Shown: one piece after another, positions 28,786 through 39,050 of the stretch | How the letters are laid out: every line of letters starts with the position of its first letter | Position numbering within the stretch: the stretch's first letter is position 1 | From: Pontibacter korlensis | GTDB lineage: Bacteria; Bacteroidota; Bacteroidia; Cytophagales; Hymenobacteraceae | Assembly: GCF_000973725.1 (NCBI RefSeq) | Contig: NZ_CP009621.1 | Location: 4,891,001-4,955,000, forward strand | Direction: 5' to 3' | Length of the DNA: 64,000 bases | Position numbers and translations under genes: made by a program | The notes under the pieces: model-generated | Seen by the model: only the letters and a program-made list of their open reading frames with translations | Told to the model about the DNA's origin: nothing | Database searches by the model: none

Positions 28786-31700
28786 TTATTCTTTGATCAT
28801 CCTTACTGTTTGTGTAGTTTGCTGACTTACCACTTTCAGGTAGTAAGTACCAGACTTCAGTTCTTTGCCACGCAGGTCTAGTCTAGCACTTCCGTTGCGG
28901 GCTTGTAGTTTACCGCTGTAAATACTGTTGCCTACTTTGTCATACAGTACCACCTGTAACTCGCCTTCTTCAGCACCTTCCAGACGCACCTCCACATAGT
29001 CCTGCACTGGGTTCGGGTAAGCACTCAAGCTTGCTTCTGGAGCAGCAGTAGCTACAGGTTCAGGCGTCTCGGCGTCGCAGGAAGTGCTCGTGCCGCAGCT
29101 ACCAAAAGTAGCTCCGCGCTGCAGGAATCCTTCTACAGCATGCACAGGCACGCATATTGTCTGGTTCTTTTTACCTGATGTGCTGTGGCAGATCTCCACT
29201 TTCTCTTCTCCGTTTCCTTTTGTGCAGCTAACGTTTACCACACAAACCTGCACAGTATCAGTAATAGTACGGCCTTCCGAGTCAGTAACAGTAACAGTGT
29301 ATACTGTCGTCTCCTCTGGGCAAACCTGTATGCGCTGGCCAGTTTGTCCGTTGCTCCAGGTATAGGTATAAACTCCGGAACCACCTGTGGCTGTACTTGC
29401 CGTAAGCGTAGCACAAGCTTGTGGCGCATAACCAAAGTATACTGTCTGCGCATTACCTGCATCCACCGCCAATGGTGTCAGTTCGAAACGAGCTACCACC
29501 GGTAAGTGATCGGAGGTAGTGTTTACATAATTAGTGATGTAGTTAAATGGTATCACCAGTGCTTCTGAACCAGGCAGGTACTCATCAAACAACTCATTGC
29601 TGATGGTAATATGGTCTATCACATTGTCCTGCGTAATGTATGAGCGCATACCTGCAGCACTCAAGCTGTAAGACAGTACATCATAATCCTCCGCCTGCAT
29701 AAATAGCTGGTAAGCTGTTTCGCCGCTTCCTATTGAGGCATCCACATCGTCATTATAATCGCCCAGCAGTATAAGGTTAGCGTTAGGGTAATACTGATCC
29801 AGTGTATCCTTCAGAGCCTGTACATCATAAGCGCGGCGAGACAAATCAGAGAAGCCTGAGCCAGACTTAGCATGGATGTTGATCAGGTGTATGCGCTCGG
29901 TTACCCCCTCCACTGTAGCATCCACAGTTAACATATAAGGCAGCCTACCGCTCGACCAGAAGGAAGAAGCGTCTCCTGAAGGATAGTTGTTTAAAAGATC
30001 AGTCTGTCCGGCACGGGCAGCATCATAAAGCTCCTCAAAAATTACACGGTCATCTACCACCGAAATGACTTCTGTATTATAAATAAAGCACAGCTTCTGC
30101 GCCGGGAAGCTCGGGTCAGGCCCGTTGAAAGAGTAGGAGTAACGATCAGAGCAAATTCTGGCATAGCCAGGAAGCATATCTACCAACTGCTGCAACTGGT
30201 TTTCGTCCGACACCTCCTGCACGGCAATAATGTCAGCGCGTACACTGTCTAACAACCTGGCAGCATTCTGTAATTGAAGTTCCTCATTGTTCGGGCCAAA
30301 ATCTGGCTGTGTGGCACCAAAGAACTCCATGTTCCAGGTCATTACATCCAAAGTTGTTGAAATTGGAATGTCGCTGCCGGCTGGTTCGTACGACTCTGTG
30401 CCTGGCAGGTCGCTCTGGAAACGCGGCAACAACTGCAGGCTTCCTCTAAAGCTGCTCAAAACACCTGTTATTGTTACAGGCTCCTGTGGTTTCAGACGGC
30501 CAACAAGATCTTCTGCATCGATGCGCAGCGCCAGTGTACCTGTAGCATCTGTAATCTGGTAATTACTCTCCGGGAAAAGCAGGCCATCTGTGTCTACAAA
30601 AGAAGCGTCAGGTATAGTTATCAGCCTTCCCTCTAGCTGACCAAGCGCTGCTATACTTGTCACAACTGGTTCGATTGGTGCTGATGCTGGGCCAAAGTTC
30701 TCCAGCTCCGTTACGTTTACCAGCTCCGGCATTTGGTTGAACAGTTCTACTGTTGCTGTTATCTGGATAGAATCGCCAATAGCAAAGGCGTCTGGTGCAT
30801 GTACCTGCTGGTCATATACGGCTATACCTCCTGTTTCATCTTGCAAGTAAGCTGGGCCTCCGAACTGGTCTGTAGCTGTAAGTACACCACTTACAGTTAC
30901 AGCTGTGCCCACAGGTAATGTTCTGGCCTCAGCTATGCTTCCCTCCTGCGGTTCTTCCGGGTCTGGGTTACTGGTGCCACCGCCAAAGCTTTGGCCTGTA
31001 TTTATTGCATTGTATGTGCTGGCGATAGGTCCGCTCCAGGTAAAGTCCCTGTATGCTGTTCCGGTACCTGTTAGCTGCAAGGAAAAGTTAACCGGCGTTG
31101 AAGATCCCTCTGTTACCCCGATAGCTTCGCTGGTAAGACCGTTAGCAGGTCCTGCAGTAGCAATCATGGCTCCTTCGTAGCTCAGGAACTCTACCACTTC
31201 CCCATCAGGGTTTACCAGCGCCAGACCATCCGGAGCACCATTTTGCAAACCATTTACCGGGAAGAAAATCGCTCCGTAACCATTGTCCTGATTTGGGATG
31301 ATACCGCTCATGTTAATAGTGGCATACACACCACCTCCGTTGCCGTTGTAGGCTACCAACTGCCAACCACTTAGATCGGCACCGGCGTTGCCAGCAACCT
31401 CTACTCCTTCGTTAGCGTCCGTACCATCATTATCGTAGTGAATTTCATTGATGAACACTACATCCTGCAACGGCAGGAAAGTCTGGCCGGTATTAACGGC
31501 ACCGTAAGTAGAGGCACTGCTCGGAGCCCAGGTAAAGTCAGCATAGGCAGAGCCGGCACCAGTTAGCTGCAACGAGTAGCCTACAGGAGAATCTGAAGGT
31601 TGTGCCACCTCAATATCGGTGCTCATCATGCCATCGGCAGGACCACCAACAGCTGAAAAGGCACCTTCATAGCTCAGGAACTGCACTACTTCACCAGCTG

Positions 31701-32580
31701 CATCAACAAGTGCTATACCATCGGGAGAACCGTTTTGGAGACCCGCTATCGGGAAAAACACAGTTCCGAAACCTGACTGTTGTGCAGGTATGATTCCGCT
31801 AAGGTTAGTGGTTGAGTAGCTGGCACCGTTGTTACCATTGTAGCCAATCAGCTGCCAGCCGCTCAGGTCAGTACCCGCCAGGCCAGCTATTTCCACGCCT
31901 TCACCTGTATCGGTGCTGGCATTATCATAGTGTATTTCGTTGATGAAAACAATGGTGGTAGATGGCTGAGGTTCCGGCTCAGGCTCCGGGTCGGGATCTG
32001 TGTCACCGCCTAACGGGAGAATTTGGTTAGTGTTTGCCCCTCCAAAAGTACTCTCTGAAGCAGCCTCCCAGGTGAAGTCAGGGTACTCACCACCCCCACC
32101 TGCCAGCTGAAGGGAAAAATTCTCAGGCTCGGTTCCAGTCTCGCTAACACCTATGTCCTGGCTCGTCATACCATCGGCAGGTCCTCCAATGGCTGTCATG
32201 GTGCCTTCGTAGCTTAAGAACTGAACCACTTCGCCAGCGCCATTAACCAAGGCTATACCATCAGGAGAGCCATTCTGGATGCCATTGCTGGGATAATTTA
32301 CCACCACAAAGCCATGGTAATGCACCCCGTCCCCAGGGATTTCGCCTGATAGACTATTGGTGTTGTAAACGCTTCCATTACTGCCGTTGTACAGCACCAG
32401 GCTCCAGCCTGTGAGGTCGGTACCCGCAGGCCCCATGATCTCGATGGCTTCGTTTACATCGGTACTGGCATTATCGTAGTGGATTTCGTTGATAAAAACG
32501 CTCTGCGCTGTGGCGGTTGTTGTGCAGCATAAACAGGCAAGCAGGCACAAAAGCTGCAACCTCTGTAAAAAGTGTTTCAT
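28786..32580 (-). CDS. Large secreted nuclease: three lamin-tail domains, OB-fold, endonuclease/exonuclease/phosphatase domain, T9SS tail
   Basis: 1264 residues from the Met at 32580 (the frame opens at 32622), which gives a normal signal peptide (MKHFLQRLQLLCLLACLCC...ATAQ). Three repeats each open FINEIHYDN, near residues 28, 212 and 376, and contain NGSPDGIALV or a variant; these are lamin-tail domains. A nucleic-acid-binding OB-like segment (about 555-720) follows. The EEP nuclease domain (about 743-1050) shows TWNMEFF, VQEVSD, LLGDYNDD and TSDHLPV. Then come a PKD-like segment and a C-terminal sorting domain (YPNPVQDYVEV ... TYYLKVVSQQTTQTVRMIKE) for T9SS export. It probably degrades extracellular DNA or RNA for phosphate and nucleosides. 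The three repeats are similar in DNA and may recombine. Confidence 0.92.
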   Translation of the reverse strand: MKHFLQRLQLLCLLACLCCTTTATAQSVFINEIHYDNASTDVNEAIEIMGPAGTDLTGWSLVLYNGSNGSVYNTNSLSGEIPGDGVHYHGFVVVNYPSNGIQNGSPDGIALVNGAGEVVQFLSYEGTMTAIGGPADGMTSQDIGVSETGTEPENFSLQLAGGGGEYPDFTWEAASESTFGGANTNQILPLGGDTDPDPEPEPEPQPSTTIVFINEIHYDNASTDTGEGVEIAGLAGTDLSGWQLIGYNGNNGASYSTTNLSGIIPAQQSGFGTVFFPIAGLQNGSPDGIALVDAAGEVVQFLSYEGAFSAVGGPADGMMSTDIEVAQPSDSPVGYSLQLTGAGSAYADFTWAPSSASTYGAVNTGQTFLPLQDVVFINEIHYDNDGTDANEGVEVAGNAGADLSGWQLVAYNGNGGGVYATINMSGIIPNQDNGYGAIFFPVNGLQNGAPDGLALVNPDGEVVEFLSYEGAMIATAGPANGLTSEAIGVTEGSSTPVNFSLQLTGTGTAYRDFTWSGPIASTYNAINTGQSFGGGTSNPDPEEPQEGSIAEARTLPVGTAVTVSGVLTATDQFGGPAYLQDETGGIAVYDQQVHAPDAFAIGDSIQITATVELFNQMPELVNVTELENFGPASAPIEPVVTSIAALGQLEGRLITIPDASFVDTDGLLFPESNYQITDATGTLALRIDAEDLVGRLKPQEPVTITGVLSSFRGSLQLLPRFQSDLPGTESYEPAGSDIPISTTLDVMTWNMEFFGATQPDFGPNNEELQLQNAARLLDSVRADIIAVQEVSDENQLQQLVDMLPGYARICSDRYSYSFNGPDPSFPAQKLCFIYNTEVISVVDDRVIFEELYDAARAGQTDLLNNYPSGDASSFWSSGRLPYMLTVDATVEGVTERIHLINIHAKSGSGFSDLSRRAYDVQALKDTLDQYYPNANLILLGDYNDDVDASIGSGETAYQLFMQAEDYDVLSYSLSAAGMRSYITQDNVIDHITISNELFDEYLPGSEALVIPFNYITNYVNTTSDHLPVVARFELTPLAVDAGNAQTVYFGYAPQACATLTASTATGGSGVYTYTWSNGQTGQRIQVCPEETTVYTVTVTDSEGRTITDTVQVCVVNVSCTKGNGEEKVEICHSTSGKKNQTICVPVHAVEGFLQRGATFGSCGTSTSCDAETPEPVATAAPEASLSAYPNPVQDYVEVRLEGAEEGELQVVLYDKVGNSIYSGKLQARNGSARLDLRGKELKSGTYYLKVVSQQTTQTVRMIKE

Positions 32581-32789
32581 GCGACAGGATTTATTAGGAT
32601 TAACAATCGGTATCAAGCTCATGCACTATAGCTCCCTTTATCGCATCCTATCACAGCCCGCTATAGTACCTTACAGGCAAATGTACTACAACTAAGCTAT
32701 TTAGTCACAGCAACTTATGTTTCCTTTTTATTAAGAAGTAGTTAACGTGGCTAATAAGTACAACGTTTTGCAACTGTAACATCCGACAA

Positions 32790-32829
32790 TAAAAAAAGCC
32801 CCTCTGTTTCCAGAGAGGCTTTTTTTATT
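32790..32829 (-). terminator. Terminator after the PDH E2 gene
   Basis: A 10-bp stem AGCCCCTCTG / CAGAGAGGCT with one mismatch and a TTTC loop is flanked by A7 and T7. It lies 15 bp past the stop of the minus-strand gene at 32844. Confidence 0.85.
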
Positions 32830-32843
32830 TTATGCTTGATGGA

Positions 32844-34535
32844 TTACACCAGGATTCTTACCGGGTTTTCCAACAGGTTCTTGAACGTCTGCAGGAAGGC
32901 AGATCCCACAGCACCGTCAACTACGCGGTGGTCGCAAGACAAGGTAACTTTCATCACGTTTCCGATCTGGATGTTACCATTTTTCACAACCGGCACTTGC
33001 TTAATGCCACCAACGGCCATGATGCAAGCATCTGGTGGGTTGATGATGGCTGTGAACTCCTCGATACCGAACATACCCAGGTTAGAGATGGTGAAGGTAT
33101 TTCCTTCCCACTCTGAAGGCTGAAGCTTCTTGTTCTTCGCTTTGCCACCAAGCTCTTTCACCTCTGCAGAGATAGCAGAAAGCGACTTATAGTCAGCATT
33201 GCGAACCACTGGTACCAACAGGCCTTCTTCTACCGCTACTGCTACACCAATATTGATGTGCTTGTTGTAACGAATCTTATCGCCTAACCAGGATGAGTTA
33301 ACTGCAGGGTGCTGACGAAGTGCAGCAGCTGCAGCTTTGATCACCAGGTCGTTGAACGATATCTTCACCGGAGAAACCTCGTTGATGCTGGCACGTGCCT
33401 CCATGGCTTTGTCCATATCGATCTCCATGGTCAGGTAGAAGTGCGGCGCAGAAAACTTGCTTTCAGCAAGACGACGTGCAATTACCTTGCGCATCTGCGA
33501 TACATTCACTTCCTCGTAAGACTCGCCCGGTGCACCAGGTATAGCTGAAGGCGCAGCTGTAGTTTGAGGAGCAGCAGCTTTTTGTGGCGCAGCGGATGGC
33601 GTAAAGCTCTCCACATCGCGCAGCACGATACGGCCACCCTCTCCGGTTCCTTTTATTTGAGATAAACTATAGCCTTTTTCCTTAGCAACACGCTTCGCCA
33701 AAGGAGAAGCCTTGATACGGCCATTCTCAGAAGTATCGGCAGCACCTTGCTCAACAGCTCCTGGTCCAGGTACTTCAGTCTCCTGTACTTTATCAGAAGT
33801 GGCAGCATCTACTCCAGCCTGTACAGCCTCGTCAGTTTTAGCGTTCTCTTCACGATCTTCTCTGTTAGAAGAAGCAGCGTTCAGAAGCGCCTTGTAGTCT
33901 GCACCCTCTTCACCAATAATGGCAATGATGGCATCAACAGCTACAGAATCACCTTCTTTAACACCAATGTATAGTAGCGTTCCGTCTTCGTAAGACTCCA
34001 GCTCCATGGTAGCTTTATCAGTTTCTACCTCGGCCAGGATGTCACCAGACTTCACTTTATCACCTTCTTTTTTCTGCCAGCTAACAAGTACACCTTCAGT
34101 CATGGTGTCGCTCATTTTCGGCATGCGGATAACAGAAGCCTTGATATTGCTTACATCAACTCCAGGGTTTGCCGGCGCTTCCTCTGCAGCAGCGGCTGGC
34201 TTGGTTTCAGTCTTTTTCTCTTCCTGCTTCTCTTCTTTAGCAGCAGCTGGTGCGCCGCCACCTTTCACCTCGTTCAGCAGGCCTGAAATATCCTCGCCTT
34301 CTTTACCAATAATCGCTATTACAGCGTCTACCGGCACAGCATCACCCTTTTTAGGGCCGATGTACAGCAGTGTACCATCTTCATAGGATTCCAGCTCCAT
34401 AGTAGCCTTATCGGTCTCTACTTCGGCCAGGATGTCGCCGGAGCTCACCTTATCGCCTTCTTTTTTCAACCAAGATGCAATCACCCCCTCCGTCATCGTG
34501 TCGCTCATCTTGGGCATTCTTATAACTTCAGCCAT
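32844..34535 (-). CDS. aceF: Pyruvate dehydrogenase E2 component (dihydrolipoamide acetyltransferase), two lipoyl domains
   Basis: 563 residues (the gene is also named pdhC). Two lipoyl domains, each with ETDKATMELESYEDGTLLY, carry Lys43 and Lys174 as lipoylation sites. Ala/Pro/Glu-rich linkers separate them from a peripheral subunit-binding domain (ASPLAKRVAKEKGYSLSQIK) and the catalytic domain, which ends in FTISNLGMFGIEEF and CDHRVVDGA, with His536 as the catalytic base. It transfers the acetyl group to CoA in the PDH complex. Other E2 types (2-oxoglutarate, branched-chain) usually have one lipoyl domain in this group, so pyruvate is favoured. E1 and E3 genes are not in the window. The two lipoyl modules are near-duplicates in DNA. 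Confidence 0.93.
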   Translation of the reverse strand: MAEVIRMPKMSDTMTEGVIASWLKKEGDKVSSGDILAEVETDKATMELESYEDGTLLYIGPKKGDAVPVDAVIAIIGKEGEDISGLLNEVKGGGAPAAAKEEKQEEKKTETKPAAAAEEAPANPGVDVSNIKASVIRMPKMSDTMTEGVLVSWQKKEGDKVKSGDILAEVETDKATMELESYEDGTLLYIGVKEGDSVAVDAIIAIIGEEGADYKALLNAASSNREDREENAKTDEAVQAGVDAATSDKVQETEVPGPGAVEQGAADTSENGRIKASPLAKRVAKEKGYSLSQIKGTGEGGRIVLRDVESFTPSAAPQKAAAPQTTAAPSAIPGAPGESYEEVNVSQMRKVIARRLAESKFSAPHFYLTMEIDMDKAMEARASINEVSPVKISFNDLVIKAAAAALRQHPAVNSSWLGDKIRYNKHINIGVAVAVEEGLLVPVVRNADYKSLSAISAEVKELGGKAKNKKLQPSEWEGNTFTISNLGMFGIEEFTAIINPPDACIMAVGGIKQVPVVKNGNIQIGNVMKVTLSCDHRVVDGAVGSAFLQTFKNLLENPVRILV

Positions 34536-34736
34536 AAATTTCGTGTTGTTTTATTCGCCCAATAGGTCTTGTATTATCCGCCCCAAAATTAGATTTAAAA
34601 ATATTTTATTCAAACTATGTTCGCAGACAAATGCAAGCTTTACCTGGATAGCAGGTATTTTAACTTAAAATCATCCGCCCCACAGCTCCGAGGAGCAAGT
34701 TACACAATCAAGCTTAATTTCTAAAGCTTCAGTATA

Positions 34737-35378
34737 TTACTTCTGCGTTATTCCCTCGGCAGGCACCTGTAGGTGCGCCACATCGCAATACTTCCTTACC
34801 GCAAACATGCTTCCGGTGTAGTCCAGCTCGTAGAGGCACAGGTTTTCATGGCGGAACTCATCCATGCAACGCAGCGGGTAACGCAAGAGCTGGCACAGTA
34901 AGATTCTCATCGCACGGCCATGCATACAAACCAGAATGGTTTCTTCCTCAGGCCTGCTCAGCATCAGGTCTATAAACGGCTTCTGTCGCTCATATACCAA
35001 ATCCGGACTCTCACCACCTTCAATGCAAATGCCTGTGTTGCCATCGCACCAGGTTTGCAGTATGCCATGGTAGTAAGCATCCTCCTCCGGAGTAATGCGG
35101 GTGCCCTCGCGCGTGCCCCAGTTGATCTCGTTTAGCCCGGCGTGTTTCTCGTGCGGAATGCCCAGATCAATAAACCGCTGTACCGACTGTATACTGCGCT
35201 GCAGCGTGGAAGTATAAACTTTGTCGAACTTAACGTCCTTATACTTCTGATAAAAGAGCTCTGCCTGGCGCTGGCCTGTGGCATTCAAAGGTGCATCTAC
35301 ACCACTGCCCTGCACAATGCTCTGCAGGTTGTAGTCGGTTTGCCCGTGGCGGATGAGGTATACTTTCTTAATACTCAA
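34737..35378 (-). CDS. Histidine phosphatase family protein (phosphoglycerate-mutase-like)
   Basis: 213 residues. VYLIRHGQTDYN puts the phospho-accepting His at position 11, and CMHGRAMRILLCQLL holds the second catalytic His. The 2H-phosphatase family covers phosphoglycerate mutases, cobalamin and sugar phosphatases and others, so the substrate cannot be named. It is divergent from the menaquinone genes, with a 57-bp shared promoter region, and reads toward the PDH E2 gene 201 bp away. Confidence 0.9.
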   Translation of the reverse strand: MSIKKVYLIRHGQTDYNLQSIVQGSGVDAPLNATGQRQAELFYQKYKDVKFDKVYTSTLQRSIQSVQRFIDLGIPHEKHAGLNEINWGTREGTRITPEEDAYYHGILQTWCDGNTGICIEGGESPDLVYERQKPFIDLMLSRPEEETILVCMHGRAMRILLCQLLRYPLRCMDEFRHENLCLYELDYTGSMFAVRKYCDVAHLQVPAEGITQK

Positions 35379-35435
35379 AATTCTTCTACTTTTGCCTTCT
35401 TATATTAATCAGCGCGAATTTAGTCATCGCAGCTT

Positions 35436-35855
35436 ATGGATAAAAATACTGATACGGTAGAGCGGGTAAAACAGTGGTGTAAAAACACCATGATCGACCA
35501 CCTGGGCATTGAAATAACTGAAGTGAGCGAAGGCTACATCTGCGGCAAAATGCCTGTAGACCAGCGCACACACCAGCCTATGGGCCTGCTACATGGCGGA
35601 GCTTCTGTAGTACTGGCCGAATCTTTAGGAAGTTTGGGAGCCGCTCTTCGGGTAGATTTAACAAAAAAAGCCTGTGTTGGTTTAGAGATAAATGCCAACC
35701 ACCTGCGCGGTGCGCGCGAAGGCTGGGTTTATGGCAAAGCTACCCCTATTCATGTAGGCCGCAGTACCCAGGTGTGGGAAATTAAAATTACCAACGAGGG
35801 TGGTGATTTGGTGTGCATCAGCCGCATGACGGTAGCCGTAATCGACAAAAAATAA
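35436..35855 (+). CDS. menI: Hotdog-fold thioesterase, probable DHNA-CoA hydrolase
   Basis: 139 residues. GLLHGGASVVLAESLGS carries His53 and the catalytic Glu62 of the PaaI/YdiI group, and the C-terminal half ends in VCISRMTVAVIDKK. Menaquinone synthesis needs a thioesterase to free 1,4-dihydroxy-2-naphthoate from CoA. This gene lies 36 bp before menF, so that role is the best inference. PaaI-like phenylacetyl-CoA thioesterase is the alternative. Confidence 0.78.
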   Translation: MDKNTDTVERVKQWCKNTMIDHLGIEITEVSEGYICGKMPVDQRTHQPMGLLHGGASVVLAESLGSLGAALRVDLTKKACVGLEINANHLRGAREGWVYGKATPIHVGRSTQVWEIKITNEGGDLVCISRMTVAVIDKK

Positions 35856-35891
35856 CTTATTGAGGCTACACATGCCTCGGGAGATAACATT

Positions 35892-37064
35892 ATGGGTACA
35901 GATACCCGCGTGTATACTTTACAGGATATTTTCAGGGCAGCCATCGCCGGGCAAAAGGCGGTGGCTGTCTGGCGCTTGCCCAATACGGATACCGTACAAG
36001 CATGCGTACAACTGGGGAAACAGTTTACAACCGGGCAGCCACAACTCGAGACAAGCCCTTTTGGTTTTTTCTTTTGCCCTTTCCAGACCTCCAGGCAGAA
36101 CCAAAACCTCTTTATCAAAGGAGATTTATACTTTGACGGAGATGATTTGGTAACGGCAGCTGATGCACCTGCACAGCAACTGGACAGCTTCTTAAAGCTG
36201 CTACAGCAGGAGCAACAGAACGATAGCTGGCATCCCTCCGCTGATGATGAAAACCACACCTGCCAGACGGAGCAAGGTTTTATTGATGCCGTAACTAAGG
36301 CTGTGGCAGCCATACAGGCAGAAGAGATGGAAAAGGTGGTGCTATCCAGAAACAACCGTATACAGTTGCCAGACCAGTTCTCCCCTATTGCCGCGTTGAA
36401 GTCTATGGCAGCCGCTTACCCTAGAGCTTTTATATCGCTAGTCTCAATACCGGGAGTTGGTACCTGGATGGGAGCCTCTCCTGAGATATTGGTTAGCATA
36501 AATGAGCAACAGGTATTTCATACTATGGCCCTGGCAGGCACACAAACCGCTGTTGAGAATGTGGCCGATGCCATCTGGCGGCAGAAGGAAATTGAGGAGC
36601 AGGCCATGGTAGAGCGATATATCCTGAGCTGTTTTAAAAAGCTGCGCCTCCGCGACTACAACGAGGTAGGCCCCAGAACAGTAATTGCCGGAAACCTGAT
36701 GCACCTGCGCACCGATTTTAAGGTAAATCTGAGGGATGTGCACTTCCCTACCCTGGGTACAGACATGCTGGAGCTGCTGCATCCTACCTCAGCCGTTTGC
36801 GGACTGCCTAAGGAGCCTGCACTACAATTTATACTTGCCCACGAGGGTTATAACCGCAGCTACTACAGCGGCTATCTAGGGCCAGTTAATGGCTCTAACG
36901 GCACACACCTGTACGTAAACCTGCGCTGCATGGAACTGCTGGAGCACGAGGCTATACTTTATGCCGGTGCCGGTATAACCGAAGCCTCCGACCCACAGAA
37001 AGAGTGGCAGGAAACACAGCATAAAATGCAAACCATGCGGGAGATACTTTCTATTTTTGGGTGA
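35892..37064 (+). CDS. menF: Isochorismate synthase
   Basis: 390 residues of the chorismate-binding family. The C-terminal catalytic half shows EEMEKVVLSRNN, GTWMGASPEILVS, TMALAGTQ, HPTSAVCGLPKEPA, and YAGAGITEASDPQKEW, the landmarks of isochorismate synthases. It converts chorismate to isochorismate, the first dedicated menaquinone step. EntC for a siderophore is the alternative, but menD follows 116 bp downstream on the same strand. Confidence 0.93.
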   Translation: MGTDTRVYTLQDIFRAAIAGQKAVAVWRLPNTDTVQACVQLGKQFTTGQPQLETSPFGFFFCPFQTSRQNQNLFIKGDLYFDGDDLVTAADAPAQQLDSFLKLLQQEQQNDSWHPSADDENHTCQTEQGFIDAVTKAVAAIQAEEMEKVVLSRNNRIQLPDQFSPIAALKSMAAAYPRAFISLVSIPGVGTWMGASPEILVSINEQQVFHTMALAGTQTAVENVADAIWRQKEIEEQAMVERYILSCFKKLRLRDYNEVGPRTVIAGNLMHLRTDFKVNLRDVHFPTLGTDMLELLHPTSAVCGLPKEPALQFILAHEGYNRSYYSGYLGPVNGSNGTHLYVNLRCMELLEHEAILYAGAGITEASDPQKEWQETQHKMQTMREILSIFG

Positions 37065-37180
37065 GTAAATGTGCTAACACTTCGTATTAGCTGAGGTAGT
37101 GCTAAATAGCAAGCGATGCTTCACCTTAGCAGAAACAGCAGCCTATCCTCATTCTTTAAACCACCCGTTATACAACCATC

Positions 37181-38881
37181 ATGATCATACAACCTGTTGT
37201 TAATGTTGCTGAGATTTGTGCCCGTAAGGGTGTGGAGCAGGTAGTGCTGTCGCCGGGTTCTCGCTGTGCCCCGCTAACGATTGCCTTCGCACGCCACCCA
37301 AAACTTACAGTGCGAACCATAAGCGATGAACGAGCTGCAGCCTTTATAGCACTAGGCCTTGCCCTTAAAACAGGAAAACCAACTGTGCTGGTATGCACCT
37401 CAGGCACGGCAGCTTTAAACTATGCGCCGGCTGTGGCTGAAGCGTATTTTCAGCAGGTGCCTTTGCTTATACTTACAGCCGACCGACCACCCGAGTGGAT
37501 CGACCAGTTGGATGGGCAGACAATTCGTCAGCAGAATGTTTTTGGGCAGCATATAAAGCAAAGCCACAGCTTTCCGGTAGACTTCTCTCACCCTGATGCC
37601 GTGTGGCACAGTGAGCGTATGGTATCAGATGCGCTGAACGAGGCAGTAGCTTTTCCTGCCGGACCGGTACACATCAACATGCCGCTACGGGAGCCCTTCT
37701 ACCCTGCTCCAGGCGAGGAACTGAATTTTGATGCACAGGTAAAGGTAATTGAGGAGGAGCCGCAGAGCTTTGAACTGGGCCAGGCACAGGCAATAAAGCT
37801 GCAGCAGGAAATTCTGAAGTATAAAAAAGTAGTAGTATTGGCGGGCCACGATCAGCGCCAGGAGGCACTGCTTCAAAATCTGAATACCTTTGCCCGATCA
37901 ACAGGTGCTGTGGTGGTTGGCGACCTCATCAGCAATACTTATGAGCTGCCACAGGTGGTACGTTACCAGGATATCATCTTTGCAAATCCTGACATGGAGC
38001 AACTAACAAAGCTACAGCCTGACCTGCTTATTACCTTTGGCAAGTCTAGTATCTCAAAGGCACTGAAGCTGTACCTGCGCCAGTATAAGCCTGTGGCTCA
38101 CTGGCACCTGCAGCCAGCTGGCCAGGTGGCCGATACTTTCCAAACGCTTACTAAGATTATTCGCTGTTCACCGCAAAGCTTTTTTGCAGGCATGGCTGGC
38201 AGTGTAAAAACAGAAAGTGATTTCGCTGATACCTGGGTGCAGGCAAATAATGTAGCTGCAAGCTTTATTCAAAACTATACCAGTGAAGCCGCCTTTAGTG
38301 AGCTACCTGTGGTGGCACGGGTGCTACAGGCTTTGCCTTCTAAAAGCAACCTGCACCTGGCAAACTCAATGTCGGTGCGCTATGCAAATATCATAGGGCT
38401 TTCGGCAAAACAACAAGTAGAAGTTTATGCTAACCGCGGCACCAGCGGCATTGATGGCAGCACCAGCACCACTGTTGGCTGTGCCTTGGCAAGCACCGAC
38501 ATCAACACCCTTCTAAGCGGAGACTTGGCATTCTTTTACGACCGCAATGCGCTATGGCACAACTACCTGCCGCAAAACCTTCGCATCGTGTTGCTCAACA
38601 ACCATGCTGGGGGTATTTTTAGGTTGATAGACGGCCCTAAGCAGCAACCGGAGCTGGCACCATACTTTGAAACGCACCAAGCCTTGAATGCTGAGAATAC
38701 TGCCAAGGACTTTGGCATGCGCTATACATCTGTCCAATCGTTACAAGAACTGGAACAGGCCTTACCTGCTTTTTTTGCCGCTGATGCAGGGGCAGGTATA
38801 CTGGAAATTTTCACCAACAGTGCAGCTAATGCTGAGGCTTTCGAGCAGTACAGAAAGGCGGTAAGGCAATTACAGCTATAG
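37181..38881 (+). CDS. menD: SEPHCHC synthase (menaquinone step 2)
   Basis: 566 residues, the normal MenD length. Motifs are SPGSRCAPLTIAF (from residue 24), ERAAAFIALGLA with the conserved ThDP-activating Glu50, GTSGIDGSTST, and the ThDP/Mg site SGDLAFFYDRNALWHN. It adds the succinyl semialdehyde unit from 2-oxoglutarate to isochorismate. The usual SPGSRSAPL has Cys for the second Ser. menH, menC, menB and menA are not seen nearby. Confidence 0.96.
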   Translation: MIIQPVVNVAEICARKGVEQVVLSPGSRCAPLTIAFARHPKLTVRTISDERAAAFIALGLALKTGKPTVLVCTSGTAALNYAPAVAEAYFQQVPLLILTADRPPEWIDQLDGQTIRQQNVFGQHIKQSHSFPVDFSHPDAVWHSERMVSDALNEAVAFPAGPVHINMPLREPFYPAPGEELNFDAQVKVIEEEPQSFELGQAQAIKLQQEILKYKKVVVLAGHDQRQEALLQNLNTFARSTGAVVVGDLISNTYELPQVVRYQDIIFANPDMEQLTKLQPDLLITFGKSSISKALKLYLRQYKPVAHWHLQPAGQVADTFQTLTKIIRCSPQSFFAGMAGSVKTESDFADTWVQANNVAASFIQNYTSEAAFSELPVVARVLQALPSKSNLHLANSMSVRYANIIGLSAKQQVEVYANRGTSGIDGSTSTTVGCALASTDINTLLSGDLAFFYDRNALWHNYLPQNLRIVLLNNHAGGIFRLIDGPKQQPELAPYFETHQALNAENTAKDFGMRYTSVQSLQELEQALPAFFAADAGAGILEIFTNSAANAEAFEQYRKAVRQLQL

Positions 38882-38907
38882 TTTCGGGATCCTTACAAAA
38901 TAGTCTT

Positions 38908-38950
38908 AAGGCCTTCTTTGCAAGCACGCAAAGGAGGCTTTTTCATTTTA
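38908..38950 (+). terminator. Terminator after menD
   Basis: A GC-rich stem (GCCTTCTTTGC / GCAAAGGAGGC, one mismatch) with loop AAGCAC is followed by TTTTTC. It separates menD from the DoxX gene. Confidence 0.78.
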
Positions 38951-39050
38951 TAGCAAGAGTAGGAAGCAGGGGATCCAAGGAACTAGTAAACTGGCAAATA
39001 ACAGGTAAAATTTGTGTCTGATAAGAGCGGCTCAAACGTATATATAAATA

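Noticed and set aside
28786-32580. Regular repeats that could suggest a CRISPR-like or tandem-repeat array
   Set aside because: The repeats are long coding modules of about 165-185 codons (lamin-tail domains) without spacers.
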